DNA of 64,000 nt from Paratrimastix pyriformis (GCA_027972325.1 JAPMOS010000080.1:62001-126000); one strand, 5' to 3'; positions 46,801 through 58,472 are shown, counted from the stretch's first letter. The notes: generated by a model from the letters alone, not told the origin. A program made the numbers and translations.

Positions 46801-49800
46801 GCCTGCAGGTGGGCCGAGGTCATCAGGGCCACCCAGGCCGTGACATACTGCATGGGCAGGGCGGCGGCCTGGTCGTAACCCATGGCCCGGCCGGTCCGGG
46901 GCTGGACGGGCACCTTGGTCACGAAGGTGGCCTCGGTCACCACGTGGGAGGCGATCGATTCGCGGGCCAGGCCCATGACCACGTCGCCGGGCTGGACGTG
47001 GGACACGCCCGTGCCCACGGCCAGCACAACACCAGCGAACTCCATGCCGAGGTGGGGCCCGAAGTAGGACGTGTCGGGGTGGGCGGCGCCCAGGGGCAGG
47101 GCGCCGGCCGAGAGCAGCACATCGCGGAAGGCCACGCCGGCCGCGTGCACCCGGACGGCCACTTGGCCGGGGCCCACGGGGGACTCGGCAGTCCCGGGCA
47201 GGGGCCGCTCCTCGAAGAAGGGACGCTGGGGGCCGGCCAGGGCCAGGGCGAAGGGCGTCGCGGGGACGGAGAGGTCGGCGGGCTTCTCCTGGGCGGGGAG
47301 CAGAGTCTCGCTGTCCACATTCAGGGCACTCACCTGGCGTTGGCGGGACGCGTGGGTGCGTGGAAAAAAGGCGGGAGAGGAGAGGAGGGTGTGAGCCATC
47401 GGTACGGGAAAGGTCATCATCCCCCTGTGGGAATGCCAAGCAGAGATCGAGAGAGCGTCAATCAATCGTCAGTTGAATGGATTGTGTGCACCCCCAGGGG
47501 GATGTCGGGGCAACAGGAAAATAACGATGCATCAGCCGATTGATCGAAGCAGCACAGGCGTACGAAAATGGTCATTTTGAGCACAAAAGAACGAAAATTT
47601 GAATATTCATTCCTCCTTTTCAGAGCGCCCATGTCATGTCAAATAGAATCATCACCTGGGGGGCAGCAGACCTGGCTGCGCTCGAGGCGGGGCACCAGCC
47701 GGCGCATCCCGCGGACGGCCATCTCATCGGCCGAGTTGTCCGTCAGCATCAAATCGGCGGCCGACAGCACCTCGAGCGGGCTGGGGCAGAGCGACAGGTC
47801 AATGCCCGAGGCGTGCCACTGGGGCCGTTCATTGTTCAGCACCCGGACCATGCCCCACTGGGCCCGCTGGACGGCGTTGACGCCGTAGTTGCCCGAGCAG
47901 ACGGGGCAGGCCGACTGGCCGGCGGGGTGGGCGGGGTGGTGGTCGTTGTACCAGGCGGTGGCGTCGTTGGGCGAGACTTGCTGGGCGCCTGCGGTGATGG
48001 TCCACAGGCGGGGCGGCCGGGACATGGCGATGTGGCCGATGGCGTGGACCACGTTGAGCAGCGAGTAGAGACCCGTGCCCAGGCCGGCCCGCAGGGCGGC
48101 AACTTGGTCAGAGTCGCGGAGCAGGGCCGACTCGAGGCCCCAGCAGTGGGCCACGCCCCACCAGGGGGCCGGCATCTGGTCGCGCACCTCGTCGAAGACC
48201 CCGCACAGCTTGGGTTCGAGGGTCTTGCGATCGGCCTCCGTCAGGGGGTACACCCGGACGCGGGCCTCCCAGCCCGCGGGCAGGGCGGCCACGAGGGCCG
48301 CGGGGAAGACTTCGCGCAGGGCCGCGGGGCCGGTGGCCGAGAGCGGGGCGCCCGGGGCCAGAACCACGACCACGTGGTGGCCGGCGACCAGCAGACGCTG
48401 GAGGAGCAAGGCCGGAACGTGGGCCATATGCGAGCGGGGAGCCAGCAGCAGGAAGGTACCCGGGGTGCCGGCCGGGGCGTTGGTGGGGTCGGCCGGGGCG
48501 GGCACGGGGGCCGGCAGGGCCAGCGGGGCCGCGGGGGCCTCGGCGATGGGCAGCTGGCCCAGGAAGAGGCCCTGGCCACCGTTGGCGCCCAGGACGGCGC
48601 CCGTCTGGGTGAACCCGACAGCGCGCATGAGCTGGGCCCACTGGGCCGTGTTCAGCAGGGCGTGCGAGGGCCGCAGGGCCGCGTCGGCAAAGCGCCACCA
48701 GCCCTTGGTCGTGCCAAAGACCAGATCGACCCAGCGGCGGGCCGGGGCGATGACCTCGAGGCACATGATGCAGCCGCCCGGGGCGAGCAACTTGCGGCAG
48801 TTGGCCACGGACTGGGTCAGGTCGATGGTGGCGTGGAGCACGTTGGCCGCGAAAATCAGGTCGTAGTGGCCCGGCTGGAAGCCCTGGGCCAGGGGATCCT
48901 GCTCGATGTCCAGCGCGGCGTACTGAAGCATGGTCCCATAGCGGGCGAATTTCTCCTTGGCCTGGCCGAGGAACATCCGACCGACATCGGTGAACATGTA
49001 ACTGCACTCGTAGGCCGACAGGACCGGCAGCAGGAAGGCCGTCAGGCCGCCCGTGCCGGCGCCCACCTCGAGGATGCGCAGCGGGCGGCCGCGGGGCCAG
49101 TGGCGCACGACCCGCTCCAGGAGGGCGGCCGCGGCCTCGTTGTAGGGGCGCAGCTCGGCATCGTCACGGTAGAGGGCCTCCGCCACGGAGCCGCCCTCGC
49201 CGAAGAGCAGGTGGATCGGGTCGACTTGCTCGCGCAGGATGCCGGCGAGCTGGGCCGCAATGGTGGCCGACAGGGCAGTGCTGTTGGGTGGGTGGGCGTG
49301 GGAGAGGGAGGGGGGGAGGAGAATGAGAAGATTGTTTTGTCAGAGACGGCAATCCCAACAACATCACAATCACAATCACAATCACCACCACCGCCACCAA
49401 TATCATCCCATCATCCCAATCATCCCAATCATCCCAATCAACATCCAACTATCATCAACATCATCCAATTTCCAATAGGAACCCATCATCAACCAGCGAC
49501 AGCCAACAAGCCACCACCAAACAAGGCGGAGGGAAAGAAAGTCCGACCTGGGCCGGAACTCGGGGTAGTCCCGCTGCAGCTGTTGGCACAGAACCCGGGG
49601 ATCCTCCTTCTCGGCCATGTACTTCTCGGTGGCCTCGACCTCGACGGCGGCCAGGTTGACCCCGTCGTCGTTGTGCAGCCGCAGGTGGCCGTCGGCGTGC
49701 AGGAACCCGAGGATGCGGTGGAAGTACTTGCGGTGCTCGGCCGTGACGCCCACCTGGGCACAGAGGGCATCGAAGGGCATCCGGGTGCCGGCCGCGGGGG

Positions 49801-52800
49801 TCCACCCGATGGGGGCCGAGCGCAGGGCGTCGAGGACGAGCAGGGCGCACAGGCGGGCCTGCAGGTCGCGCACAGTGGGCATCATGGGGGTCGTGCCGGC
49901 CGCCAGGTCCTTGGACAGGTCCATCAGCACGGGCAGTGGTTCCTGGGCCGGGGGCATGGCGACCAGGGCCTGCTCGGGCACGTCCTCGGCGAACTCCCAG
50001 TGCTGCTGGAAGCACTCGGTGGCGTCGGGGTCGGCCCGGGTGCGGGCGGCCTCGTGGGCGATGCCCAGGGCCTCCTGTCGGCTGGCCACGGTCAGACCCT
50101 TGCCCTTCTTCTTGTCCAGGAACTGCAGCTGGATGCCCTCGAGGCACCCGACGACCGTGCCGTCGTGCTGCACCAGGGTGGTGCTCGACCCGGCCAGACC
50201 GCCGGAGCCCGTGGGCCGCTGCTGCTGCTGGGACTGGTCGCCGCTGGCCTGGCGGATGGCGCCGAGGGTGGCCAGGTGGCTGACGGCCCAGCACCGGCCG
50301 GCCGGCAGCTTCTTGTAGAACCGGACCCGGGCGATCTTGGTGGGGAAGAAGGTCCCCCGCCGGGTGCGCAGGATCAGACCGGCCTGGATGGACGAGTCCA
50401 GGCAGGTCGGGTGCAGGTACTGGTAGGCCGACAGGTCCTCGGCCGGGATGCTCTCAATGGGCTCAATCCGGGACAGCGAGAAGGACGCGTCCGGGTCGAC
50501 CCACAGCTTACGCACCCGCTGGAAGGCCGCGGCCAGCTCGAGGCCGTCCTCGTGCAGTTCCTTGTAGAACTTCTTGACGTCGATCGGGCACGAGGCGGCC
50601 GCGCGCAGCTTGTCGAGTTCCACGGGGGCCGGGGTCTCCTCCGTGTCGGGGCTCATGGTGCAGACGGCATGCAGTTTCCAGGCCCCGTTGGGCTCGACCC
50701 GGCTGAAGATCCGCCCGGCGTAGCTGCACTTGTGCGGGTCGGCCTCGGCGTTGGCGCCGCCCTTGTGGGGGTCGTGCAGCGGGGTCATCTGCACCTGTAC
50801 GGTGTGCACCTCGTCCTCCTCCATGTAGAAGGCCTTCAGGAACTGCACGTTGGTCAGCTGGAAGGGGTGGCCCTCGCCGTACACCTGGGCGCCGGCCCCC
50901 AGGAAGATCTCGACGTAGGTCACGCCGGGCACGACAATGTTCGACTGCAGGCGGTGGTCGAGAACCCAGGGCATCTGGGCCGTGGTCTGCTCGGCCAGGA
51001 AGGTCGGGGCGGCCGTGTCCAGCCGGACGCGGAGGAACGGATGGGCGCGGCCGGAGCAGCGGCGCTCGATGGATTCCTGGGGTTCGTTCCAGCAGCGCTC
51101 GCGGTCCCAGGCGTAGGTCGGCAGGGGGACCAGCTTGTGCGGGGCCTGTGTGGCGGAGGACGAGGAAAAATAATGAATTTGAGGTCGGATTGCCGATGAC
51201 ACACACAGAGGACGAGACCACTGTACCCAGCTCCCCCAAGCCCCCCCAGCCGCAGACCTGGATGTCGGTCCAGTAGTTGGCCCAGTCGACGAGGCACCCG
51301 CGGCAGTGCAGCTGCCCCAGGGTCCGCAGGAGGGCGGTGTGGTCATCGTTCAGGTGCTGCGGGGCGCACTGGGACAGGGCGTTGGGGGCCTTCTGCCAGG
51401 CGGAGGCCGAGAAGGGCCCGGCGGCGGCCGTCGGGGGCCGCACCAGGGTCGGCACAATGACGTGGGAGGGGGCGGTCAGGTGCATGGCCCGGAGAACCTC
51501 GCCCATGTTGGCGCTCAGGACGGGGTGGGCCGAGATCTCGACAAAGGTGTTGCACTGGTGCCGGTGGACCAGCTGCTCGAAGGCGCCCGCGAACTGGACG
51601 CACTGGCGCACGTTGCGCCACCTGGGGTGGGGTGGGGTGGGGGGGGGGGGGGGGGGATGGGATGGGTGATGTTGCGTGTTTGGTGGTCATCAGCCAATTG
51701 TCATTCATTCGATCATCATCATCATCTCCTCCATTCGATCATCATCAATATTGATCACTCGATCACCCGATCACCACCACCCGGTCCTCACCATCACCAT
51801 CACCAACATCAACATCATTAGCATGAATTGGCGTGGGCGGACCAGTACTCGGCGTCGCAGGGCACCTCGGTCAGCCCAGGGTCGACGGACGAGACCATGG
51901 TCACCCCGCCAACGGCCGGCAGGGGGCTGAGGTCGGCCAGCGAGGCGATCAGCTCGTCCCGCAGGAAATCCATGTGGGGCGAGTGGAAGGCGGCCTCGAT
52001 CTTGATCCAACGCGCCATGACCTGGCGCTGCTCCAGCTGCTGCTGGATCTCGGTCAGGGCGGCCTCGTCGCCCGAGATGGTGCAGGTCGACGGGGAGTTG
52101 ATGGCCGCCAGGGCCAGGGTGGCCTGGGGCCGGGCCTCGATCAGGGCCTCGACCTCGCCCGGGGGCAGCCCGACAGCGAGCATGCGGCCCTTGGGGCGCT
52201 TGGGGTCGGCGGCCTGGTCCTGCAGCCGCGAGCGGTGGTACATGACCGTCACGGCGTCGGCCAGGGACAGCCGGCCGCAGGCGTAGGCGGCTGAGATCTC
52301 GCCCACGCTGTGGCCCATGACGGCCACGGGGCGGATGCCCCAGGCGCGGGTCAGTACCTCGTACAGGGCCACCTGCAGGGCGAACAGGGCCGGCTGGGCG
52401 ACCCGGGTGTGATGGATCTCCGAGGCAGCCTCGGACTCCGGGCCAAACATGGCCTGCTTCAGCGACCAGCCGGCCAGGCCGGTGAACATGGCGTCGACCT
52501 TGTCGATGGTCTCGCGGAAGATGGGGTGCGACTGGGGGCCCTGGTAGAGGGTCCGGCCCATGGCCCACCACTGGGGGCCCTGGCCCGAGAAGACCAGGGC
52601 CACGCGGGGTGGCTGCTCGGGGTTGATCACCCCGCTGGCGGCGCCGCCAATCTCGTCGCCCGGGGCCAGGCCGGCCTGGGGGCTGATCTGGCGGGCAAGG
52701 GCCTCCAGCAGTGCCGAGGCGCTCGAGACGGTGGGCGAGACGAGGGCCACCCGGTAGGCGTGGTGCTGCCGGCGGGCGGTGGCGGTGTAGCTGAGGTCGG

Positions 52801-53007
52801 GCAGGCTGGGCACTGCACCGGGGGCGACAATGGCCCGGGCCAGGGCGGCCACGTTGGCCTTGAGGGCCGCCGGGGAGCGGGCCGAGACGACGACCAGGTG
52901 CGAGTTGCCCTGGGGGTCGGGGGTCTGTGGGGGGTTGGGGAGTGGGGGGGGGGGGGGGGTGAATTGGTGTGGCGGGGCCGCGGTGGCTCTCCCCAATGGG
53001 GCGGCAG

Positions 53008-53057
<50 letters not shown>

Positions 53058-54999
53058 CATCCTCATCACCATCACCATCACCGCCGCCACCACCACCACC
53101 ACCACCACCACCACCACCACCGCCGCCGCCGCCGCCGCCACCACCACCACCACCACCGCCGCCACCACCCGATCATCATCATCATCATCCTCATCAAATC
53201 GGATCCTGATGACCATCATCCAATCGTCATCCGATCAACATCATCCGGTTGGCTTGGGGGAAAACGGCGCGGACCTGGGGAGAGCAGGCCGCCCCGACGC
53301 GCTCATGAAGAGGCAACCCGCAGCGGGCGTCACGGCTCAGGATGGCCGTGGCGTTGGTCCCGCCGAAGCCGAAGCTGTTGACCACGGCAAACAGGGGGTC
53401 AGTCCGGGAGGACACGTTGGGCCAGGGCATATGGTGATCGGCAATCCGGATGCACAGGGCGGCCTGGTCGATCTTGGGGTTGAGCTGGTCGTAGTGGATC
53501 TGGGCCGCCATCTCGCGGTGTTCCATGGCCATGCACAGCTATGATGATGGGGGGAGAGTTTGTGTGGCGTGGTGAGTTGGGTGTGGCGTGGTGAGCGGAA
53601 TGGTGCCGAGGCAGGAACGGGAAGGAGTGCCCGCTGCGGACCTTGATGAAGGAGGCGATACCTGCGCCAGGCTCCATATGGCCAATGTTCCCCTTGACGG
53701 AGCCAATCACCAGCGGGCGCGCCGGGTTGCGGCCGGCGCGGAAGACAGTACCCAGGGCGAGAGCCTCCGCCGGATCACCGGCGTCGGTGCCGGTGCCGTG
53801 GGCCTCGGCGTACTGCATGACATTGGGCAGAATGTGGGCGCGTCGGAGAGCCTCGTAGAGCAGCTCCTCCTGGGCGTCGTGGGCCGGGAAGGTAATACCC
53901 TGGGAACGATGACCGCAGGAATTGCAGAAGGTCGACTTGATCACGGCGTAGACGTGGTCATTGTTGGCCAGGGCGGCGCTGAGGGGGCGCACCAGGGCAA
54001 TGGCGGCACCCTCGCAGCGAACGTACCCATTCGCACTGGGGAGGGGATCGTGTGGAGATGAGATGTGGCTGTGGGAATGTCACACAGACTGAGAATCGAA
54101 GGGCTTGCAATGACCATCCGGAGAAAGCACGCCGAGCTTCGAAAAACCAACAGAAATCTCAGGGCGAAGAATGACATTCACACCACCGACGGCGGCCATC
54201 TCACATTCCTTATTCCACAAAGAGTCGCAAGCAAAGTGCATGGCCACCAGGGAGGAAGAGCAGGCAGTATCAATCGTCAGGGAAGGTCCTAAAAACGTCG
54301 ATAAATGCAGTGCCGCCAAAGAAAGAGGTGCCGCCGCCGAAGATCGATCGAGTTGGAGCGAAACTGTTTCTAAACACGAAATCAACAAACCTTGGAAGTT
54401 GAACATAAAAGAAAGCCTATTGGAGACGATCGAGGTGGCGGTGCCGATCTGAGTGTGCGTGTCGATGCTGATGTGATCGTTGAACTGAAGCTGGTCATAA
54501 TCGGTTGAAGAGGCACCGATGAAACAGCCAGTTTTCAGTGCAGTGATCTTCTCCTGCACCAAGCCGGCATCCTCGAGGGCTTCCCACCCCACTTCCATCA
54601 GGAGACGCTGTTGAGGATCCACATGAGCGGCCTCACGGGGCGACATCCCGAAGAACTTGTAATCGAACATCTCCAACTTCTGGTTCAAGAACCCACCCTT
54701 CTTGCTGATGATTTTGCCAGGGTATTTCTTGCCCTTCGCGTCATGCCAGAAGGTGGCATCCCAGCGGTCAGCGGGGATATCAGTGATGGCTGAGAGGGAG
54801 CCGCAGATCAGCCGAGGTTTCGGAAAAGATCGAAAGAAAAAAGATCATGACGATGAGAGAGGTCTCCCGAAAGAAGGCAACAGCACAAACCATCGTAACC
54901 CATCCGCAGCAGGCGCCAGTACTCCTGTGGGCTGTTGGCACCGGCAGGAAACCGGCAACCAAGCCCAACTACGGCGATATCTTCGCGTTGTTGGTCCAT
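41843..54999 (-). CDS. type I polyketide synthase, 15 exons, about 3,459 aa: KS-AT-DH-MT-psiKR-ER-KR-ACP-MPT
   Basis: Exons (minus): 54999-54891, 54789-54391, 54288-54090, 54035-53642, 53538-53275, 52924-51843, 51621-51258, 51145-49548, 49280-47672, 47333-45900, 45683-45530, 45328-45159, 44931-43588, 43347-43142, 42896-41843. All 14 junctions keep phase, giving 10,380 coding nt. The start MDQQREDIAVVGLGCRFP is the normal KS beginning. Domain order matches highly reducing iterative PKSs of fungi: one set of each domain and a single ACP. There is no thioesterase or reductase; the protein ends in a transferase of the fungal FAS beta type, which could load acyl units or pass the chain to CoA. Product: a reduced, possibly C-methylated chain, not predictable further. 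It is probably cytosolic; no targeting signal seen. Confidence 0.95.
43360..43560. repeat. (GAT)/(GTGATG)-rich tract in a PKS intron
   Basis: Lies in intron 43587-43348; imperfect trinucleotide repeat with no other feature. Similar short GAT tracts occur in PKS introns at about 42985-43045, 44965-45125 and 45770-45890. Confidence 0.85.
43990..44240 (-). other. PKS acyl carrier protein (ACP)
   Basis: LTSLGFDSMMAIELKNW carries the phosphopantetheine-accepting Ser2869 (codon 44103-44101). Only one ACP is seen, consistent with iterative use. Confidence 0.95.
44500..45940 (-). other. PKS ketoreductase (KR) domain
   Basis: The NADPH motif TGGTSGFGFAVG is split by intron 45899-45684. Catalytic Ser-Tyr-Asn lie in VLFSSMNAILGN and QCNYACANTF. 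Spread over four exons. Confidence 0.95.
46225..47280 (-). other. PKS enoylreductase (ER) domain
   Basis: VRVHAAGVAFRDVL at the start and the NADPH motif LIHAAAGGVGMCAV. Followed by a long Ala/Pro-rich linker (46200-45940) before KR. Confidence 0.95.
47672..48530 (-). other. PKS structural KR subdomain (psiKR)
   Basis: Truncated Rossmann-like region (FLLLAPRSHMAHV ... LWTITAGAQQV ... WGMVRVLNNERP) lacking the NADPH glycine motif and placed before ER, as in reducing PKSs. Confidence 0.75.
48640..50060 (-). other. PKS C-methyltransferase (MT) domain
   Basis: SAM-binding motif I LRILEVGAGTGGLTAF, then FANVLHAT-like ANVLHATIDL and LLAPGGCIM. Intron 49547-49281 joins the two halves at phase 2. 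Looks intact, so alpha-methylation of the chain is possible. Confidence 0.9.
50090..51100 (-). other. PKS dehydratase (DH) domain
   Basis: About residues 953-1290. The motif WVLDHRLQSNIVVPG has His1001 but Ser at the usual Gly (H-x3-S-x4-P). The second motif HPTCLDSSIQ keeps the Asp. Probably active. Confidence 0.85.
51258..52924 (-). other. PKS acyltransferase (AT) domain
   Basis: Residues 456-937. FSGQGPQWWAMG, then GHSVGE with Ser661 (codon 52309-52307), and AAFHSPHMD with the catalytic His. AFHS is typical of malonyl-selective ATs. Intron 51842-51622 falls within the EYWWRNVR motif. Confidence 0.95.
52995..53200. repeat. (ATC)n and (CCG/CCA)n tract in a PKS intron
   Basis: Intron 53274-52925 is mostly ATC then CCACCGCCG trinucleotides. 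It separates the KS and AT exons. Confidence 0.9.
53275..54999 (-). other. PKS ketosynthase (KS) domain
   Basis: Residues 1-455. Cys179 in DTACSSS (codon 54262-54260), HGTGTDAGD and NIGHMEPGAG give the complete Cys-His-His set for decarboxylative condensation. CKPFDSHANGYV is restored across intron 54089-54036. Confidence 0.97.
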
Positions 55000-56065
55000 A
55001 CCCAATCCCTCACACACAAAAGGCTTGGGGAACCGGGGTCAGAGACCAAATCGTGTTTTTCAAATGGGGGCGCCTCCACGGGCCCCCTCGCTGGGCTGCG
55101 ACGGCCGGGTGGCGGAAGCACACCACCTCTTTCAATTCTCAAACGAGTGTTTTCTCGCCAGGTGAAAGGACAGTCGTGCCTTCGCGGAGCATCAATTCCG
55201 AAGAAACCAAGTCCGATTTTCGTCCAGTCTTTCGGGGCTCTTTTTCCATGTCCCGGCTTCAAAGATATCGACGTGGTTGTGCTCTGCTGATGGTGGATCA
55301 GCAAGTACCGAACTGTTCAGTCAAACTCCGATCTCCTCCCTCCACGGCATTTTTTGTGAATGACATGAGATTCAAATCAGGGAGTGATTCTGTATGGGAT
55401 GGGCGCTCCATCGATTGTCATACAAGCTCGGTTTTCGATTCTGTCCCGATGCACCGTCCCTGCCGAAGGCACCATCTCTTTACGCCGAATGTGGTCGGGC
55501 AAGATAAATAAAAGAAAAACTCCTCTTTCCTTGCGTGTCGGGAAACAAAAAGGTCGGATTACCCATGATGTTGACACCCCCAGGCAGTGCCCGCTTTGGG
55601 GGCCCGATCTTCCCAACACCCGTCCGGCCCTTTTCAGACATTCTACGTCACCTGTTTTAGGGGGCGTTCGGAGGGGGGGGGGGGGGGGGGCAAGACCCTT
55701 GGGTGGAGGGTCGCGCGTGCCACCGAATCCCCAACAGCATCTCGGAGGCGGGCGGTGAAGAGCAACGTTACCATCCAATGGTGGGCTTGGGTCGTGGACC
55801 CTCTTCGGCCGGGGCCGCCGCTGGGCCCGGAGGGGGGGTCATTGTGTGTGTGCTTCGTCCTGGTGGGACGCTCATCCCTCACTTTGAACTCTGCGCTGCG
55901 CGGGCCCCGTGGCGTCTGTGCAGGTGGCTGCGGAGGGCAAGAGAATCCGCCCGTCAGCCGCCATACCCATCCCCGCTCGATTCGATGTGGCCTGGGGAAA
56001 TTTCGATTGGTAATATCCGGCGGGGGGGGGGGGGGGGGGGGGGGGACTCACATCAGGTGTTGGTG
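55000..56065. other. PKS upstream region, no gene recognised
   Basis: Contains poly-G runs at 55672-55690 and 56020-56045. Open frames on both strands lack domain features. It should hold the PKS promoter at its left end; no TATA-like element is evident. The SS18/GIF-like gene ends at its right edge. Confidence 0.5.
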
Positions 56066-56692
56066 TTACTCCCCGAGGTTCGGTGGGGCAGTGGGCGAGT
56101 GTTGTGGTTGGGGTTGTGGTGATTGTTGTTCTGGTTGTGGTGGTTGTGCGCCCGCGCGCCCCGCCACGTCACCGTTACGCATCTGGGCCAGAGCCACCAT
56201 TTGGGCATCCAAAATTTGTCCCAGCTGGAGGAGATTCCCCTGGGCGCGGAGCATGTGGGCCGTTGCCTCCTTCCACCGCTCCAGGTTGCCGTTTTCCAGG
56301 GCGCCGGAAAGTAACATTTCTGTTTCTTGGAGGGTTTCGGGGACTGTGAGCGGGTTGAGCCGGATGGCCACTTGCATCGGGAGCGGTGGCGGTAATGGTG
56401 GTGGTGGCGGTGGCGGCAGCGCAGAATTTGGTGGGAATGGAACAATCGAGGGATGCATGAGGAGATGGGCTGGAATCGGAAGTGGTTTTCCGGGTGGTGG
56501 AGGTATGAGAGGGGGGAACGAATTCAGCGGTTGAGGGAGGCGCAATGGTCGTGGGGGGAACGGAAGAGGTGGAAGGGGTGGTAACGGTGGAAGGAAGGTC
56601 TGTTGTTGGTTTTGCGGAACGAAGGCTGAGGGGGGGAGACGAGACATCCGGCAGGGTGGATATCTCCTGGGGTTTAAGCGCTTTTCCTCCAT
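56066..56692 (-). CDS. Pro-rich protein with SS18/GIF-like (SSXT) helical segment
   Basis: A single open frame of about 208 residues from MEEKRLNPRRYPP; an upstream ATG at 56767 would add 25. Residues about 20-130 are Pro-rich. A helical segment follows, PETLQETEMLLSGAL then ENGNLERWKEATAHM and NLLQLGQILDAQ. Its spacing resembles the SSXT/GIF motif (LI..I...QN.GK..E....L..NL..LA.IADAQ), found in transcription co-activators that bind SWI/SNF or GRF partners. The C-terminus is Gln/Pro-rich, also typical. Similarity is by eye and partial. The gene is divergent from the ZCCHC10-like gene with a gap of about 140 bp, so a shared promoter is likely. Confidence 0.45.
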   Translation of the reverse strand: MEEKRLNPRRYPPCRMSRLPPSAFVPQNQQQTFLPPLPPLPPLPFPPRPLRLPQPLNSFPPLIPPPPGKPLPIPAHLLMHPSIVPFPPNSALPPPPPPPLPPPLPMQVAIRLNPLTVPETLQETEMLLSGALENGNLERWKEATAHMLRAQGNLLQLGQILDAQMVALAQMRNGDVAGRAGAQPPQPEQQSPQPQPQHSPTAPPNLGE

Positions 56693-56828
56693 GCAACCGC
56701 CCCCTGAACCCGAGGATCGCCAGGTGCAGGGACTGACAAATGTCTGCTTTTTCCTCGTTTTAGCCACGAATTATTTCGAACGGCAATCTGCGCAGGTTTT
56801 GAAATCCATTGCACAGGATCGTCACGGG

Positions 56829-58181
56829 ATGGCGCCACCCTCTGCTGTTGGTATCCAGGGTGGCCCTTCTACGAGTAGGTGGCAACAAAAGAAAGATCTT
56901 AAACGGCAAATGTATGCCGAGTCGACCGAACGGGCGGGTATCGAACCGGCCCTGCCACGGTCTGTCGCCCACCGGTCCTTTCACCATTCCTGACTTCGTT
57001 CCTGCGCAGGGTTCAAGCGAGGGCAGACAAATTCTGCCAGAAATGTCTTGAAAAAGGGCATGCCACGTGGGAATGTAAAAATTCCTCCAAGTATGTCCGT
57101 CGGCCATCGGCGACGGAACAGCTCCGCTACCCGGTGCTGCGCCCGTCTATGCCCGAGGTTCCAGCCCAGTTTGAGTCTGCGTTCTTGATTGAGTCATGCA
57201 TCACGATGATCATCGGTCGACATCACCCCAGGTCCAAACACCAAATTGAACTCGACCAGAAGACTGCCCAGGAGATGGTGAAATCCGAGAAGGCTGCCCG
57301 CAAGCAGGCGCGTGCCGAACGGCGCGCCCGACGGGCCGCCAAGCGGCATCACCATCACAAGCGGCGTTCGCCCTCAACATCGTCGTCGTCATCATCGGAT
57401 TCCGGCTCGGGCTCAGGGTCAGAGTCATCGGGCTCATCGGGGTCCTCTTCTTCAGGCTCCGGCTCTTCATCAGACTCGAGGTCTGCCGTCTCAGTTTCCT
57501 CTCCCGGGAGGGTGGGTGGGTGGGTGGTGTGGCCGGGGGATCTCATGGGCTGTGCGCGTGTGGGCCGGGCAAACTGATCCCGTGAGAATGATGGGGATGG
57601 GGATGATGGTGGGGATGGGGATGGGGATGATGATCCTGATGGTGATGATGGTGGTGACGATGGTGGTGATGATGATGATGATGGTGGTGGTGGTGGCGGT
57701 GTTGTTGATGGTGATGGTGGTGATGGTGGTGATGGTGGTGATGGTGGTGATGGTTATTTGCTGAACGGTGATGAAGGATGATGATTGGATGCGGGTGATG
57801 ATGAGGATGCCTGGATGATGATGATATTCTTTGTTCCATTCATCATTCTGTTTGGCGGCGGTTTCCCTCCTTTTTGTTGTGGTTGGTAGCGCCTCGGGTT
57901 CTGAAGACGAGGCCACCCCCACCCCCGAAGCCGTTCCGAAGAAGTCGGAATCCCCCGAGGAGACAGCCACCACCCCCGCCGGAACGGAGGAGAAGAAGAC
58001 CACGGACAAGCGGGGCCGGAAGACGCATAAGAAGAGGCGACACCAGTCGCCCTCCTCCTCCTCGTCTTCCGCCTCCTCTGCCTCCTCGGGTGAGTCCTCA
58101 GGCTCCGAATCCGAAGACGAGAAGAAGAAGAAGAAGAAGAAGGACAAGAAAGGCAAGAAGGAGAAGAAGGACAAGGAGTGA
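56829..58181 (+). CDS. ZCCHC10: ZCCHC10 homologue (CCHC zinc knuckle, Ser/Lys-rich tail), 297 aa
   Basis: Exons 56829-56959, 57010-57480 and 57890-58181 join in phase via GTCTGT and GTCTGC donors. The zinc knuckle is CQKCLEKGHATWEC followed by KYVRRPSATEQL, matching the animal ZCCHC10 pattern (CQKCLExGHWTYEC...KYxxRPSRT). After it come a basic helical stretch (KAARKQARAERRARRAAKR), Ser-rich acidic runs and a Lys-rich tail. The family is nuclear and probably RNA-associated, but its biochemical role is poorly defined. The 409-bp second intron contains GGTGAT repeats. A degraded copy of the third exon lies at 30560-30750. Confidence 0.9.
57590..57830. repeat. (GGTGAT)n-type repeat in the ZCCHC10 intron
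   Basis: Imperfect GATGGTGGTGATG units filling most of intron 57481-57889. Confidence 0.85.
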
Positions 58182-58472
58182 TCGAGTCCTCGCGGTGTTG
58201 GTGTTGTTTGTTGTTGTTTGTTGTCGTTGTTGTTGTCGTTGTTGTTTTATGTCTGACATCGCTGCCCATCACTGGCAACCTCCTCGGGTCGGTTCCTCAT
58301 GGAGGAGATTCCCTCCCTTTTGTGTTTTTTCGGTCTCCATCTCCCCAGGCCAAGAAAGGAAACACGAGGTATCGGATGACGCGCTCTCTTTTCGATCAGG
58401 ACCAAAAAAAAGCGAGGAAGCAGATGACGAGGGGGGGAAAGAGGCCTCGCGTTTAATAGCCATTGGCCCCGT
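58182..58472. other. short convergent intergenic region
   Basis: Holds a GTTGTTG-rich patch (58196-58250) and the 3' flanks of the ZCCHC10 homologue (+) and the secreted repeat protein (-). No gene seen. Confidence 0.7.

Noticed and set aside
46656-47543. Long + strand frames over the PKS (also 47636-51199 and 41795-42970)
   Set aside because: Antisense of highly conserved ER, MT, DH, AT and MPT domains; open because of GC-rich codon usage.
55587-56534. A + strand frame of 315 codons overlapping the SS18/GIF-like gene
   Set aside because: Gly/Arg/Cys-rich from poly-G and antisense to the Pro-rich coding frame on the minus strand, which has a better composition and a motif.
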